Shown here: one piece after another, positions 63,576-64,000 of the stretch
How the letters are laid out: the number at the start of each line of letters is the position of its first letter
Numbering within the stretch: position 1 is the first letter of the stretch
NCBI RefSeq assembly: GCF_002101815.1
Contig: NZ_LQPM01000010.1
Location: forward strand, 62,001 to 126,000
Length of the DNA: 64,000 nt
Source of the DNA: Mycobacterium paraense
GTDB lineage: Bacteria > Actinomycetota > Actinomycetes > Mycobacteriales > Mycobacteriaceae
Direction of reading: 5' to 3'
Position numbers and translations under genes: made by a program
The notes under the pieces: model-generated
What the model was told of the DNA's origin: nothing
What the model saw: the letters and a program-made list of their open reading frames with translations, nothing else
Databases searched by the model: none

Positions 63576-64000
63576 TTGACCACTGGCAAGACATTTGCCG
63601 ATCTCGGCGTGGCCGAAGCGCTCATCGAAGTGCTGACCGCGCGGGGGATCACCCACCCATTTCCCATCCAAATCGAAACGCTTCCCGACACGCTCGCCGG
63701 CCGCGACGTGCTCGGCCGCGGCAAGACGGGCAGCGGCAAGACGCTCGCCTTCTCGATCCCTCTGGTCAGCAGGCTGGCGGGCCGTCCCCGCCGTCCGTCG
63801 CGGCCGTCGGGTCTGGTGCTGGCCCCGACGCGCGAGCTGGCCAGCCAGATCACCGCGACGCTGGAACCGTTGGCCGCCGCCAACGACCTGCGTGTGACCA
63901 CCATCTTCGGTGGCGTACCGCAGGGCAGGCAGGTGGCGGCGCTGAAGTCCGGCGTCGACATCGTCGTGGCGTGCCCCGGTCGGCTCGAAGACCTGATGAA
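63576..64000 (+). CDS. DEAD-box RNA helicase, N-terminal part (3' end outside window)
   Basis: The first 141 residues; reading frame still open at the end of the window. Q-motif [26 protein letters not shown], Walker A GKTGSGKT, motif Ia APTRELASQ, and GG with motif Ib CPGRLEDLM are present; the DEAD motif itself falls beyond the window. TTG 63576 is chosen as the first start before the Q-motif, with no strong ribosome-binding site, so the exact start is uncertain. Unwinds RNA structure in ribosome assembly, translation or decay. Confidence 0.9.
   Translation, partial: MTTGKTFADLGVAEALIEVLTARGITHPFPIQIETLPDTLAGRDVLGRGKTGSGKTLAFSIPLVSRLAGRPRRPSRPSGLVLAPTRELASQITATLEPLAAANDLRVTTIFGGVPQGRQVAALKSGVDIVVACPGRLEDLM

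Overview
The window is high-GC actinobacterial DNA that reads as a chromosome segment of a slow-growing Mycobacterium. The markers are a complete yrbEAB-mceABCDEF operon, an MmpS/MmpL pair, a PPE protein, a PncA that keeps every catalytic and metal residue known from M. tuberculosis PncA, and a FabG3-type steroid dehydrogenase. Close similarity to the M. avium complex is my impression from memory, not something computed here.

Layout. 1-3.2 kb: end of a cytochrome P450, a coupled SDR dehydrogenase, a coiled-coil membrane protein and a lipoprotein. 3.3-8.3 kb: type B carboxylesterase, a two-domain phosphotransferase, gluconokinase, then a ParD-like/zeta-like toxin-antitoxin pair behind a perfect palindrome. 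8.35-16.4 kb: DoxX-type protein with six 22-residue repeats, pncA and its usual neighbour, a DoxX-like/ECF41-type sigma pair, and a four-gene sugar ABC importer. 16.5-22.7 kb: DUF3349 and DUF3097 proteins, then an OsmC / acyl-CoA dehydrogenase-like / sigma / zinc anti-sigma / formate-nitrite transporter series, and a universal stress protein behind a DosR-like box. 22.7-27.3 kb: three-gene aromatic ring-cleavage operon divergent from its TetR, then a cysteine-rich small protein behind an IdeR-like box. 27.4-38.9 kb: an orphan protein made of three Phd/YefM-like units, then the mce operon with its TetR upstream. 39-50.6 kb: metabolic and lipid genes (acyltransferase, aldo-keto reductase, epimerases, thioesterase, alcohol dehydrogenase, acyl-CoA dehydrogenase, hotdog-like protein, FabG3). 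50.6-54.9 kb: MmpL/MmpS with a TetR and two copies of a shared operator-like motif. 54.9-64 kb: lipase, aldehyde dehydrogenase, an alkylation-repair cluster (ECF sigma-ogt divergent from ogt-2OG oxygenase-nitroreductase), cupin, AhpD-like protein, PPE protein, and the start of a DEAD-box helicase.

Most operons are tightly coupled through ATGA, GTGA or TTGA overlaps. Recurrent themes are lipid, steroid and aromatic catabolism, lipid transport, and redox or alkylation stress. No tRNA, rRNA, insertion sequence, prophage or CRISPR array was seen. All family assignments come from reading motifs by eye; none was checked against a database.
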